A stretch of 64,000 nt of DNA from Heliopora coerulea (Eukaryota; Cnidaria; Anthozoa; Scleralcyonacea; Helioporidae), in the NCBI GenBank assembly GCA_030142905.1, contig JASJOG010000020.1, positions 2,161,001 through 2,225,000 on the forward strand. Reading direction: 5' to 3'. Shown in pieces: positions 12,901 to 24,266 of the stretch (position 1 is its first letter; each line of letters starts with the position of its first letter). Position numbers and translations under genes: made by a program. The notes under the pieces were generated by a model. It was not told the origin of the DNA, ran no database searches, and saw only the letters and a program-made list of their open reading frames with translations.

Positions 12901-15900
12901 CACGTAGGTTATACTGGTAACACAATTTTTATGTAGATCCAAAGTCTGAATCCAAAGTTGAGGTCAGAATGGATGAGAAAGAAAGCAAAAGTGCTAAACC
13001 CGAAAAGAAAGAGCCTACAAAACCAAAACGACCTGTTCCAGCAGACTTTCAGGTATGAAAGAAGAATATATTTTGTCATTTGTGATTGTCACAATGTGGT
13101 ATTGTTTATGCCAATGAGATATAGATGTTTGATACACCAATTTTAATTGTGTCAAAGCACAGCTGAATAATTTATAAAAAGTTTAGTTTTTATTGAGAGT
13201 TAGTTTACATAATCATGTTCGATGGCAAAAAACATCAGTGTTTAGAATTCAGTGCGACAGTTTATTGTTTTCTTAAGTGGGATTCTGTTTTGTTGCCATT
13301 TGTTTCAGATCTGTGTTGGGGTTTTTTACTTTTAATTGTTGACGTGTGAAATTTGTTCTTGTAAAACAAACATTAAATAACCCTTAGGATATTCATTAAT
13401 AGTTACAACGAAAAAACATAATTCAAAGTTTCACAAGCTGTAAATATGATACAACACAGTCATGAGTTAAATGATCTTTTTGTGCTATTTCCTCAGCTAA
13501 AATTGTCAATGTCTTCTCCAATTTTGAAGAACATAAATTGTATAGAATATACAATCACTCACCTTTGGCTCATGCTTGTATATCCCATACAACACCTGCA
13601 CATATTGTAAAATAGTACATATAGCATCCATAACTTTGTCAGTCTATATTTTTGAATACAGGTGAGCAAAGCTGTTGCTGCTATGGTAACCATGCAAGAG
13701 CTGGAAGCAGAATCCCAGAGAAGAGAAACTCAGGTATCCCAGATGAGACTGGACGCATCAAGTTCTGATGGCATTAAACAACTTAAAGGTAAAACTATTG
13801 GCCTTTTAAACAGAACTTTGACGGGTTTCTACTTCAGAATGCAAAGGGACCATGTCCCCCCAAATGCCAAAAATATTGTTATAAAGTGCAAAAACATGCA
13901 AAATACAAAAGATTTTGGAGCTGTTTACCGTTTTTATTCCCTCCCAAACTTAAAGTCTTGATCCGTCTTAGCAAGTCCCAGTTAAATAGAATTTCAGTAC
14001 GTGCTAAAAATTACTCTCGCTTAAAAGCCACAAATTTTAGCTCTATTTGTCACTTCAGGTAGTAATTAAAAATATAGGAGTTAGCCAGTTCTAAGAAAGA
14101 TTTACCATTCTGTAAGGGAGGAAGAGTTTAAGTATAGGGTGAGGCGGTTTTGTAAAAAAAAGCCGAAACCGAAAACCGTCACGAAATAACCGAAATAACC
14201 GACATAACCGAGTCTTTTGATCAATTAAATTATTGTGACCACGAGTCTTGTGTGTTATCATAATTATATTTATATAAAAGTAGTTTCTTTACTAGTCATG
14301 TACAGTATGAATGATTGTTTATAAGTTTTCGGCTAAAAAGACGAGCATGTCAACCTTTTCAGGTTTCAACTGTGCTCGTGCGGGAGTGCTGACAAGCCCT
14401 GCCTTGCTAAATAGATGTTCCGATGGAGAAGTTGAAGCCTGAATGCTCAAATATCTCTTGGCGAGTTGGCTTAAAAGCGGAAGTTCAAGTTCGTGTCGTT
14501 GCCATCACTTCAACGGATCTTCAACGCAGTCAATAACAGGATATTTTGCGGTCGACTTGTTAAGTGATGAGTCACACACTTTAATAACCTTCTTGTCTGC
14601 CCACACGTCTTTGCTTCGAACAATCGTAGCGCTATTCTTGCATTGACCTATCTAAATGCGTGCAATCGCTTAATCATCAGTCATTTTTTGTAGTTTGCTT
14701 ATAGTTTGGTGTCAATCACATGTAGCACACTTGTTTGTTTTTAAATTTTGAATCGGTTTTTCGGTTATTTCGGTTAGTTGCTTATTTGATATTAAGAAGA
14801 CTCGTGAAACCAATCTGTAAAAATAACCGATTCTTTCCGGTTAACCACCTCATCCTATTTAAGGTGCAGGAGCTATTTTAGGGGCAGAATTATGTTGATA
14901 AGGATATGAAAATGTTACCTTGTCATTCAAGGCAGAGGTCCATGGTGATACACTTGGCTATTTTGCTCATATTAGGAAGCAGTTAAATATCTAGTCACCA
15001 GGACACCTTGGTGTCATGATTTAACATCCTTATCTGAGAAACCTGCTAAGTCTTGACATGCCTTCTTTCTCAATGGCTCGACAAAATCTTTCTTGGTCAC
15101 GTTCAGGGTTCCAAATCAAGCAACAATTAGGCGAACATAGTTGCTACTGACGCTGGGGTACACCAAGACGCTGAGGAAAGATTCTCAGGGTCAAACGGTC
15201 GAGTTAGGGGGCCACTGCAAGTTTGTGTCAGGAAGGGCATCCGACTGTGAAAAAATATGCTACAAAATTATCTTCTGTATCAGTATGGATCGCACAAATC
15301 AGAGTTTAGATATGGCTACGGCGTACCCCAGAAGCGACGCGCATCAGCATCCCCCGGCCGGCGTGACAAGAATGCGAGGGGTACTGCGGCATCCACGGTC
15401 GCAGTTAAAGAAGAGAGTGGAAGACAAAGTGAGGATAGGGAGCTGGAATGTCGGCACAATGACAGGGAAGGGAAGAGAGATAGCTGAAGCTATGAAAAGG
15501 AGATCTATCAGCATTCTGTGTGTCCAAGAGACGAAGTGGACTGGAAATAAAGCACGTGAGATTGGCGACGGTTACAAAATCTTTTATAGCGGAGGAGGAA
15601 AAGCCAGAAATGGAGTTGGAGTGATTCTGGACCCGGGATTGAAGACTAAAGTAGTAGAAGTTAAAAGATCCAATGACAGGCTCATCAAACTCAAGATGAT
15701 AATAGGAGGGGAGGTATGCAATATCATCTCTGCATACTCGCCACAGACTGGCTGTGACCAAGAGGAGAAAGAGAAATTCTATGAAGAGTTTGAGCAACTT
15801 GTATTATCCACGAAGCGAGACGAGATATTGGTAGTCGGCGGTGACATGAATGGACATGTCGGTGAGGAAGTAGAGGGCTTCCCAGAGGTCCATGGAGGAA

Positions 15901-18900
15901 AGGGGTATGGAACACGAAATGAAGATGGAGAGAGACTGCTTGAGTATTGTGAGAGTCTTGAATTAGCTATGTCCAACACATACTTCACAAAAAGGAATGA
16001 GCACAAGATCACATACAAGAGTGGTAACCATGCATCACAAATAGACTTCTTAATGGTGAGGAGGAGAGACCTACATAGAGTGGTTGATTGCAAAGTAATA
16101 CCAGGAGAGGCAGTTGTTACCCAACACAGGCTGGTCTGCATGCGGTTTAGGACAGGAAAAAGCAAAACCAGACGACCAATTGTCAAAGAAAGAATAAAAA
16201 CATGGAGGTTAAAGCAGGCAGGAAATAAACAGGAGTTCAAAGAGAAGGTTGGTTCGGAGTATGTTAGGATGGATGGTTCGATCAACGAAAAATGGGAAAA
16301 CATCAAAAATACCATAATGAGGGTAGCAGAGGAGGTATGCGGCAAGACTAAAGGAGGAAGAAAGGGAGAGAAGAAGGAGACATGGTGGTGGTGTGAAGAG
16401 GTACAGGAGAAGATTAAAGAAAAGAAAAGGGCATTCAAGGAGTGGCAGAAATCCAAAGGCGGAAACAAAAAAGAAGAATACAAAATCTTGAAAAGAGAGG
16501 CTAAGAAGGCAGTAGCAAAAGCGAGATGGGAGTCCTATAACGAAATCTATGAGTCTCTGGACGATGAACAGGGAAACAGGATCTACAGATTTGCAAAGCA
16601 AAGGGCAGCTACCCAGAAAGATTTGACAGCAATGCCGTTTATAAGGAACGATAAAGGTGACATTTTGTCCGAAAGAAGTGAAATCAAGAACAGATGGCAA
16701 CAATACTTCAACAATCTACTGAACGTAGAAAACGACAGTGATGAACGTCCAGAGGTATACCCAGTAGAAGGCCCAATTAGCAACATCACCAGAGAGGAAG
16801 TCGAAGCAGCTATCAAGAAAATGAAGAGTGGGAAAGCAGCTGGATGCTCGGGATTTGAAATAGACTTGGTAAAGATACTTGGTGATGAGGGTGTAGATAT
16901 GGTGTGTGACCTTATGAAATCAATTTGGGAGAACGAGCAAATTCCAACGGAATGGGAGGAGAGCGAAACAGTGCCAATTTATAAGCAGAAAGGAGATCCC
17001 CTTGATTGTGGGAACTATCGAGGCAATAAACTCCTTGAGCACCTTCTCAAAGTACTAGAACGGGTTCTAGACCAAAGGCTGAGGCAACTCATAAAAATTG
17101 AAGACATGCAATTTGGCTTCTGCACAGGAAAGGGCACAATTGATGCAGCTTTCGTGGTGAAGCAGTTGCAAGAAAAGTATCGGGAGAAGAAAAAGGACCT
17201 CTTCTTCACTTTTGTAGATTTGGAGAAGGCATATGACCGAGTACCAAGAGAACTGATGTATTGGTGTCTGAGGAAACGAGGGGTCCCGGAAGCCATGGTC
17301 AGACTAGTGATGGCAACCTATAAGGAAGTCAAAACCAGAGTGAGGACACCAATGGGAAACACCGAACCATTTGAGATAGGAGTTGGACTCCACCAAGGAT
17401 CAGCACTGAGCCCCTTCCTGTTTGTTATCATACTGGATACTATAAGTAGTAGCTTCAGGAAAGGGATACCATGGGAGCTTCTCTTCGCAGATGACCTGGT
17501 GATAGCAACGGAAACTGAGGAGGAACTGCAGAGAAATTGGCTTGTGTGGCAGGAGGGCATGGCGAAACATGGCTTGAAGGTAAACACGAGTAAGACTGAG
17601 GTGATGGTCAGTTGCCAAAAAACTGTCGAGTTGGAGATCACTGACCTCTGTGGGACAAAGTTGAAGCAGGTGGATAAATTTAAGTATCTAGGTATAACGA
17701 TGAGCCAAAAAGGAGGCAGTGAAGATGCTGTAAGGGCAAGGATAAGTACCGCCTGGAAGAAATGGAAGGATTTTACTGCTGTTATTTATGATAAGAGAAT
17801 ACCAAGAAAGTTGAAAATGAAGGTCTACGAAACAGTCATCCGACCAGTGATGTTATACGGAGCCGAGACATGGGTGCTGAGGAGAAAGGAGGAAAGGATG
17901 CTAAAATCAACGGAAATGAAGATGCTGAGGAGGATCAAAGGTGTGACAAAAATGGATAGGCAACGAAATGAGGACATACTTGAGGAGCTTGGTGTTACGG
18001 ACATTCTAACAAAGGCACGCCAAGCTTGCTTGCGATGGTATGGGCACCTTCGGAGAATGAATGAAGAAAGCGCGCCCAAGAAGATCTGGAGAATGGAGAT
18101 TGAGGGAAAGAGGCCACGTGGCAGACCGCAGAAGAGATGGATGGAGAACGTGAAAGAGGATATGGGACTGGCAGGATTAAGAGATGAGGATACGCAGAGA
18201 CGGACGTACTGGCGATCGAAGATTCAGAAGCTCCAACCCGGCAACAGAACTGGAAATGGAGAAAGAAGATGATGTTCAGGGTTCCAAATCAAGCAACAAT
18301 TAGGCGAACATAGTTGCTACTGACCTGTTGTAACGACCGGAGTTAAACATACCTGATCATTAAAGGGGCCCGCCACAGCATATAGACTCTTGCGTTTGAG
18401 TCCAAAGTAAGGCTAGGTACCGGTGGCCGGAGTTCTCGGCGCTTTTTACCCCTGTAAGCCGAAGGCCGACGTTTGAATTTTACCCCCGATGATCCGACTT
18501 TGTTTCCAGCCATTCCGTTTATTGAAAAAAAAAATATATATATATATTTTTTTTTTCTTCTTTTTTTATTTCTCATCCTCGTAAAGATATATTGAACAAC
18601 ACCGGTGCTCGAAAGTTGAAGGATGCGGTAAACATTTCAATATAGTTCAGTAAACGCCACACCATCTTTTCAATGAATCAAAACATTTTTGTTATGTAAA
18701 GGTGTGTTATTGACAACTATAAACCCGAAAGGGTTAGGAAACTGCCGAAACTTTAGCATAGAAAATCCGACGTTTCGAGCGAAGGCCACGTTTTACTCCG
18801 ATGAAGGGCTTTTGTTCGAAACGGACTTCTCAAAAAAAATTCTATTTATTTATAATTTCATTTTGTCGTCTTTGATATATAATGTTCGCACTAAACGTTG

Positions 18901-21900
18901 AACATCCAAAAGTACCTTTTTTAGGATAATTATGTGATACATTGATACGTTGTAGGTAGTGCAATGTCTGCAGTGATTACCGGCCAGAGTTTGTGACTCT
19001 TCGTCAGCCAGAGCCGGAGCTAAAAAACCGGAGTTTGCACACCTTTAGACCAAAGCTCGTAGTGGACAAAGTTGTTCGCCTTCATGGTTGTAGTGGTTAG
19101 ACGACTTGTACAATGTTCTGGTTTTGTAGCTGGTTTTTCAATTCATTCTGCTTCAACCCAAAGTTTCAAAAGGAACCGCTACAGAATGTATGAAATCTAA
19201 AATGAGGGGAGAAGGAAGGGATTGGGTTGGTTGATTGATGAGTACGTGGGTTGGTAGGTGGGTAGATAAGTGAGTGCGTGAGGTGGGGACTGAGGACGTG
19301 AGTGTAAGAATGAATTAATGACTGAAATTTTCTTCACAGATCGTGCTGGTGGGAACAGGTTCTCGAGAGACTTCGAGGAATCCAGCAGTAAAATCGATGA
19401 ACTGGCGCAGTCGCTTGTCCGCGAAAATCAACACCGACACATCTTGATAAACGCGTTGGAGGACAGCGATGCCTACTACGAAGCTGCATTGAAAGAGGCC
19501 ACTATCATTGCAAATGTGAGTAACAGTTATCTCAAAATATAATATAAAACAAACCCCGAAAAGAAGCATCAGGTTTGACAACGACTGTGTAATGTTACCT
19601 TCTCAATTTTGTCTTATGTTTTGACTCATATTTTGAGTACCAAGATACTTCTTTTCGGATGTTGTTTTGTATTATATTTTGTAAGGTAGTCGGCAGGCAT
19701 TGGATTATAATCATTTCAATTGTAACCACCTCAACTCTTTCCCGGCGGTATAAGACTTCTATAATTTTGCTCTGGTTAATACCAGACGATTTTACTGGTC
19801 AAAGGAAGATAACTTTTGCAGTGAAAGAGTTGTGATCATATCAATTACCCTAAATGTCTGAATTAGCGGCTTTCCCCTTCAAATAAACGCCCCCTTTAAA
19901 GGACAAAAATGAAATCAACTCCCCCCTTCAAATAAGCACACACACCCACCCTCTTAAGCAAAAACTGAGTAAAAACTCCAGCAAACCAGTTCAGTATGTT
20001 TTGGTTATGATTTATTGTATGAATATCGTTCAGCAACTTTAAAACACACATCGTCCTTTCAGTAGAATTGGCTTACTTCTCTATTCCTTTTTAAAAATAT
20101 TCATGTAGGTGCTTAAATCCTTTACGCGCCTCAGCTCGTCTTCAAAGCTCGTGACCTACTCTTTGCTCTAACTCTAAAAGATCCAGGAACTACAAGACCA
20201 TTTTCAAGTGTCTCACTTCTTGTGACCTTAAGCTAAATAAATCTAAATAAGATGGAGACGTTCTTTCCTTTCATTAACTGTCTTAGTCCTTTCCGTCTTG
20301 TAGGCTTATCGCTCCTTTGGAAACCGACTTCATGCCATGAAAAAGAAACTAGACAACAAGATCCGAAAGTTTGCGACTGCCGAAAAGGAAGCACCGGTGT
20401 CGGCGCCGAAGGCTTCCTTCCTGAAATCAGGTCTGTCGGGAATTTTAGAAGAAGTTAACAAAAGTCCGGCCGGCAGTGCTGGGAGGCCGAACGAGGACGA
20501 GAAGGGAAAAGATGAGGAAAAAGAGAAAGAAAAAGATGAAGAGAAGGAAATAGAAAAAGAGGAAGAAACAGCAAAGGAAGTTAAGGAGGAAAAAGTTATT
20601 GATCCAACGATCGACCACGTGGAGGTTGCGGATATGGATATCGAGTCGGATTCCGAAAATGAAGGCGAGACGTCAGAAACTGCTGCGCCACCGATGTCAT
20701 CTGACAGCCAGTCAAATACCAACGGCAGTGCTGTATCCACACCTAACTTAACGCCAGCAGCCGTCTCCCCAAGTCCTAAACTGACTACTGAAGTTCCTAA
20801 AAGTACTTCCTCGGAAACCATGGTTAGCCAGCCACCAAGCAGTTCCTCGTCCTCTCAACAGTTCGGCTATACGATGACTGTGAACAGCTCCGAAGGGACT
20901 GGTGCAGTTTCACCTGCGTCACACGACTCGGCACCATCCCCCGAAGGATCCCCAGAATTGAATTTAGAGCAATATGAGGAGCCTGGTACGAATATCATGA
21001 GCAGCGGAGACATAAACTTAACAACAAACGGAAGTTTCTTAGCTCGTCCGGAAAGCAACGTGAAGGGTTCGACAGAGGCCGTAGAAACGGCTAAGGAAAA
21101 GAGCGGTGAGACGACTGATAATACAGAACCCCCAGCTACTAGTTCCCAGTCTGCCAGCACAGTACAATTAATCGCGCAACTGATCAGCAAAACACGAAGA
21201 CAACATAACGACACGTCTGGTGGTAGTGTCGAGGACACCAGCAACACTCCTTTACCAACCAAACAGGATGGTAAAACGGGTGATAAACCGTTGTTATCTT
21301 TAATCGACTCCCTCTTTCCAGTTTTAAGTACGTCTCTTCGAACATTAAAGGGGACTCCCGGGGATAAGGTGGATCAACATGCGGCCACACAAGATCAAAT
21401 CAAAGATCAGAACAAGGAAAAACTGATAGAAGAAGACGTGGAGCAAACAGCCACTGATGAATCAACCGCTTCTGAAAAACAGGAAACAATTGAAAGACCT
21501 AAGGAGGGCTATGTAGAGGGTGTAGCTTCCAGTACCCCGTTAGAGCCCAGTGTTTCTAGGCCTTGTGTTTCTGAGGTGGTGAAGAAAGGAGATATTGGCC
21601 ACAGTTCACGTACTCAAGCCAATTCTCCAAAAACTGATGCGAAACACGTCCCACTCCAAACTGGACATAGCACGAAGGATGCAAACGGCAAAATCCTAGA
21701 GGGGGATAACACTCCTGAGCACGGTTCGGAAACGCCTGATATTGGCGAAGCTGCACCGATTATCATCCGATCAGGTAGCTCTTACCCCAGCCATGCTGTT
21801 GTCTCCGATTTTAACCGTTATACGGGTCCAGTCACCTCGCATGGCCGAGTATTTGCTGACCACCCCGTCATTTCTGGCCGGCAACCTTTCTCACATCATG

Positions 21901-23072
21901 AACGACTGCACAGTTCGCCGAGAAACTCAGATGTAGAACCTACAATACTTATGCGAGACGAAGTTCGCAGAACTTCAGGTGATGAGAGCGTATTAGACGA
22001 ACGTTATCCCCGGGATATTAGATCCTCGGGTATGAGATCGCCGGGAGGTAGGTCCCCCAGGATTGCCCCTCCGCCGATGGATTGGGAAAGGTGGCCGCCT
22101 CGGCGTGATGTGCAATTACGTGACAGGTTTGGAACACGTCATGAAAATGACGTGGTGCCTCAGTCGGACAGGCGAGAGGATTTTCGTGCGATGGAAGGAC
22201 CAAAGCCATTTCCTTCTCTGGAAAGAAGAGAGTCATTTCGTCCTGTTGACGGAAGAGGAGAATTTCAGCAGATAGAGAGAAGGGAGGAGGAATTTCATCC
22301 GATAGAAAGACCAGGGAATATCCTCTCGATGGAAAACCGGCCAGAATTTGCTTCTGTAGAGAGAAGAGGCGAATTTCGTCCTTTAGAAAACCAAAAGGAA
22401 TTCCCTCCAATGGAACGACCAGGAGAGGTTCGTCCAATGGACGGCCGAAAAGAACTTCTTCCAGTGGACCGGCCCGTCGAAGTTCGTACGATGGACGGCC
22501 GAAAGGAACTTCCTCCAGTGGACCGACCAGTAGAAGTTCATACGATGGATGGCCGACAGGAATTCCCTCCGGTGGACAGAACAGGCGAATTTCCACCAAG
22601 GGAAGGGAAAGGAACGTTTTGTCCCATGGAGGGCCGAAAAGAGTTTCCTCCTATGGAGAGACCAGGCGAATCTCGCACGTTTGAAGGACGGAAAGAATTG
22701 CATCCGCCAGAAATGATTGCTGAACGTCGACCGGTGGATGGCCGAATAGAATTCCACCTAATGGACAGACAGGAAGATTTCCATCATGTTGAGAGGAGAG
22801 AAAATTTTAGGAACATTCGTCCAGTCGGCCGGGGAGTACGTGGTCATGGCGTTCGTGTTGGTCCACAACGTGGCCAGAACAGACCAGGACCGTATCATGG
22901 CCCTATGAACATGCCTCCCTACCGAGCTGAACAAACCAGCCGGGGATTCCGTACTCGGTTTCCTCACCCCCCAGCGTATCGAATGGGTGGACCTCGCGCA
23001 TTTGGAGAGGTACGACTGAAGCGGCCTGGTCCACCTTTTAACCCTGAACCACCTAAAAGACCGCATTTTTAA
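9987..23072 (+). CDS. RPRD2: RPRD2-like CTD-interaction-domain protein
   Basis: The product should bind the phosphorylated C-terminal domain of RNA polymerase II in the nucleus. Seven exons join in phase: 9987-10137, 10366-10492, 11540-11646, 12937-13052, 13662-13788, 19340-19515 and 20304-23072, giving about 1190 aa. Residues 1-128 form the CID, with SLWLIHHR and LVLFYLANDVIQNS as diagnostic motifs. Residues 168-268 are a charged helical segment that matches the RPRD dimerising coiled coil. The single last exon encodes a 922-aa low-complexity tail: a Lys/Glu block near residues 332-365, Ser/Thr/Pro-rich sequence, degenerate repeats at about 898-1102, and an Arg/Gly/Pro-rich end. The CID resembles RPRD1, but the long tail fits RPRD2. 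The ATG at 9987 (gccatcATGg) was chosen over the open frame upstream, which starts only with GTG. Intron 5 holds two transposon insertions. Confidence 0.9.
12668..12873. repeat. Fold-back element (inverted repeat) in RPRD2-like intron 3
   Basis: Two arms of about 95 bp (12668-12760 and 12779-12873) are inverted copies separated by about 20 bp. Shared blocks include ggtgaagcaactacctgaaa and gagcaaaggccc. The right arm carries CTGAGGA followed by a GGGC/GCTC hairpin, a diverged form of the core seen at 42771-42941. A transcript would form a long hairpin. Confidence 0.8.
14133..14857 (-). mobile_element. hAT-type DNA transposon, internally deleted
   Basis: The ends are imperfect inverted repeats, TAGGGTGAGGCGGTT against TAGGATGAGGTGGTT (13 of 15 match), fitting the YARNG start of hAT elements. 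TTTAAG flanks both sides as the core of an eroded 8-bp duplication (14127-14134 and 14858-14865). Subterminal DNA is rich in cggttatttcggtt. The interior keeps only the 3' end of a minus-strand transposase gene. It lies in intron 5 of the RPRD2-like gene, antisense to it. Confidence 0.8.
14319..14600 (-). pseudogene. hAT transposase C-terminal fragment
   Basis: Reading the minus strand towards the stop at 14319-14321 gives the classic hAT dimerisation domain: PLLSQLAKRYLSIQ, then PSEHLFSKAGL, then ARAQLKPEKVDMLVFL. In the family the upstream motif is usually DPLxWW; here it reads DPLK, a TGA stop, then W (TGG at 14502-14504), so one tryptophan codon appears lost to a nonsense change. Only about 75-95 codons remain. 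The fragment cannot encode an active transposase. Confidence 0.85.
15101..15151 (+). repeat. 51-bp direct repeat, left copy
   Basis: Identical base for base with 18274-18324. Identity stops at both edges (15100 c against 18273 t, and 15152 g against 18325 c). Either it is a very long target-site duplication or the repeat belongs to the element. Confidence 0.9.
15285..18272 (+). CDS. LINE polyprotein: AP endonuclease and reverse transcriptase
   Basis: From the ATG at 15285 the ORF gives 995 aa; the frame stays open back to 15141 but only with a TTG start. Residues about 45-290 form an APE-type endonuclease: GSWNVGTM, VQETKW, SAYSPQTG, GGDMNGHVG and the terminal SQIDFLMV block hold the metal and catalytic residues. 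The reverse transcriptase follows with motif A FVDLEKAYDRVPREL, motif B GLHQGSALSPFLF and motif C LLFADDL. The C-terminus carries ACLRWYGHLRRM and RPRGRPQKRWMENVKEDM, a tail common in animal LINEs of this type. It copies its own RNA at a nick made by the endonuclease. No stop or frameshift was found, so the copy could be active. Confidence 0.92.
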   Translation: MDRTNQSLDMATAYPRSDAHQHPPAGVTRMRGVLRHPRSQLKKRVEDKVRIGSWNVGTMTGKGREIAEAMKRRSISILCVQETKWTGNKAREIGDGYKIFYSGGGKARNGVGVILDPGLKTKVVEVKRSNDRLIKLKMIIGGEVCNIISAYSPQTGCDQEEKEKFYEEFEQLVLSTKRDEILVVGGDMNGHVGEEVEGFPEVHGGKGYGTRNEDGERLLEYCESLELAMSNTYFTKRNEHKITYKSGNHASQIDFLMVRRRDLHRVVDCKVIPGEAVVTQHRLVCMRFRTGKSKTRRPIVKERIKTWRLKQAGNKQEFKEKVGSEYVRMDGSINEKWENIKNTIMRVAEEVCGKTKGGRKGEKKETWWWCEEVQEKIKEKKRAFKEWQKSKGGNKKEEYKILKREAKKAVAKARWESYNEIYESLDDEQGNRIYRFAKQRAATQKDLTAMPFIRNDKGDILSERSEIKNRWQQYFNNLLNVENDSDERPEVYPVEGPISNITREEVEAAIKKMKSGKAAGCSGFEIDLVKILGDEGVDMVCDLMKSIWENEQIPTEWEESETVPIYKQKGDPLDCGNYRGNKLLEHLLKVLERVLDQRLRQLIKIEDMQFGFCTGKGTIDAAFVVKQLQEKYREKKKDLFFTFVDLEKAYDRVPRELMYWCLRKRGVPEAMVRLVMATYKEVKTRVRTPMGNTEPFEIGVGLHQGSALSPFLFVIILDTISSSFRKGIPWELLFADDLVIATETEEELQRNWLVWQEGMAKHGLKVNTSKTEVMVSCQKTVELEITDLCGTKLKQVDKFKYLGITMSQKGGSEDAVRARISTAWKKWKDFTAVIYDKRIPRKLKMKVYETVIRPVMLYGAETWVLRRKEERMLKSTEMKMLRRIKGVTKMDRQRNEDILEELGVTDILTKARQACLRWYGHLRRMNEESAPKKIWRMEIEGKRPRGRPQKRWMENVKEDMGLAGLRDEDTQRRTYWRSKIQKLQPGNRTGNGERR
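18274..18324 (+). repeat. 51-bp direct repeat, right copy
   Basis: Identical with 15101-15151. It begins two bases after the final base of the LINE stop codon, so almost no 3' untranslated sequence separates them. Confidence 0.9.
18690..18900. repeat. Diverged fold-back element
   Basis: The segment contains cgacgtttcgagcgaaggcc near 18769 and its inverse-type partner gatgaagggcttttgttcga near 18801. The outer arms are weakly complementary. The core order GATGA, hairpin, CGAAAC is kept on the + strand. It lies in RPRD2-like intron 5. Confidence 0.5.
19737..19832 (-). repeat. Dispersed short element, copy 2
   Basis: On the minus strand it reads taaaatcgtctggtattaac then cagagc, matching copies at 9086-9207 and 61121-61190. 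The ends ctctttcccggcgg and a terminal aagagttg suggest short inverted ends. Confidence 0.5.
22191..22808 (+). repeat. Degenerate tandem repeat in the RPRD2-like tail
   Basis: About 205 residues (898-1102) are built from variants of a short acidic/basic unit such as DGRKELPPVDRPVEV, MEGRKEFPPMERPGE and DGRQEFPPVDRTGEF. The spacing is roughly 13-17 residues. The pattern alternates E(F/L), PP(M/V)(E/D)R and (M/V)(D/E)GR. It is predicted to be disordered. I do not recognise this repeat from vertebrate RPRD2. Confidence 0.75.
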
Positions 23073-24266
23073 AGACGCTTACAACATTTTATTGACATTA
23101 CCGTCCGGTGCATAAAAAACCATGCGAAATTTTCACCGTAATTCTACAATATGCTCGTTGGGCTTTTAAATTACAAATTTTACAAGCGATGGCCGGCGGC
23201 GTACGCATTTTATTTTTAGTGATAGTTAAAGGGAGGGTTGAGCCACCCCAGATTGCCTGTGGAGATCATTTTAAATACCATGTTCAGGGTAGAGTACTGC
23301 GCGCAGAAGGACCGGCGGCAAAATCTCGATCTTAATTTGCGGTTCAACTTGACAAATTCATTGGTTTTTTGACTGATTCTCATTCCAGCAAATACACGCA
23401 GATTTTGATGTGGATGAGGTGATAGATCGATATTTATAAAGTTGCAAGTGTTTGCATAGAAGGAAACGAGAGATTTTGCTCTTAGCGCCAGTCCTCTGGC
23501 CATTTCATGTTAATATTTAGCTCGTCGTTTTAGATAGTATTTTGCAGAAGGAACACAGGACAAAATGGCCATAGTGACAGTCCTGGTAAGTTTAATGGAA
23601 AACTTAGAAATCTGATGGTGCTGGTTTTCTATATTTTGTTTAGCTAGGGCTTTCGCCAGCATGTTCAGGAGTGAGCAATAGTCCGAAGAGATTTTCAGAT
23701 TGTGGTGTGTCATCACCTTCCCAGAAGTTTTGGCCCTCCATTATCCGTTAATAACTGTATAACTTATGCTCACGTAGCAGATTTTGTACTACAGTTAGGG
23801 TGCAAAACATGCCAAGTCATTCGCTATTGTCACAATCGAGTGTAACACGTTAACAAAGTGCAGCTGTAGGTAAATTTTGGTTGAGAGGATATTCCCTTAA
23901 TTATCTAGAAATTTTGTGTAGATCGATCTCTCACCTCCCGGCGGAAGCCCTGTTAGGTCATTTCTGCAGCGTTTGTATTGACTTGTTTGCTTTGAACGAA
24001 CTTTTTGACCTGCGTACGTCAGTGAGATTAGAAAACTGGATACGAGGGTGGATTACAACATGAGATCCAGGCCGGGTCTGGGATTAAAGTGGGACGTGGA
24101 ACCAATTTAATAAGTGCGTTGTCATCCATATGAGCACCGAAAACGCGAATTCAATGCGAGACAATCTGAGAGATAACAAGAAAACTGAAGAGCGTCAGAA
24201 ATGTTTCTAGGATCAGCAATTCTAAAAGATTAACAAATCGATAAAAACGCTGCAGCACTCTTGAAA

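Larger units (their letters stand above)
15101..18324 (+). mobile_element. Non-LTR retrotransposon (APE endonuclease + RT, RTE-like)
   Basis: The element lies in sense orientation in intron 5 of the RPRD2-like gene. It carries one long uninterrupted ORF and is bounded by identical 51-bp direct repeats (15101-15151 and 18274-18324, both starting gttcagggttccaaatc). If these are a target-site duplication, the element is 15152-18273 with a 133-bp leader and a 3' untranslated region of a single base. The intact ORF and identical flanks point to recent insertion. The RTE-like label rests on the endonuclease N-terminus and the single ORF. Confidence 0.88.

Noticed and set aside
15141..15284. Longer N-terminus of the LINE ORF
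   Set aside because: It starts with TTG inside the 51-bp repeat and shows no domain; the ATG at 15285 is the likelier start.
15405..18079. Several minus-strand open frames across the LINE
   Set aside because: They are antisense shadows of the endonuclease/RT ORF without recognisable domains.
20330..23066. Minus-strand frames opposite the RPRD2-like last exon
   Set aside because: They are antisense shadows of a long GC-richer coding exon.
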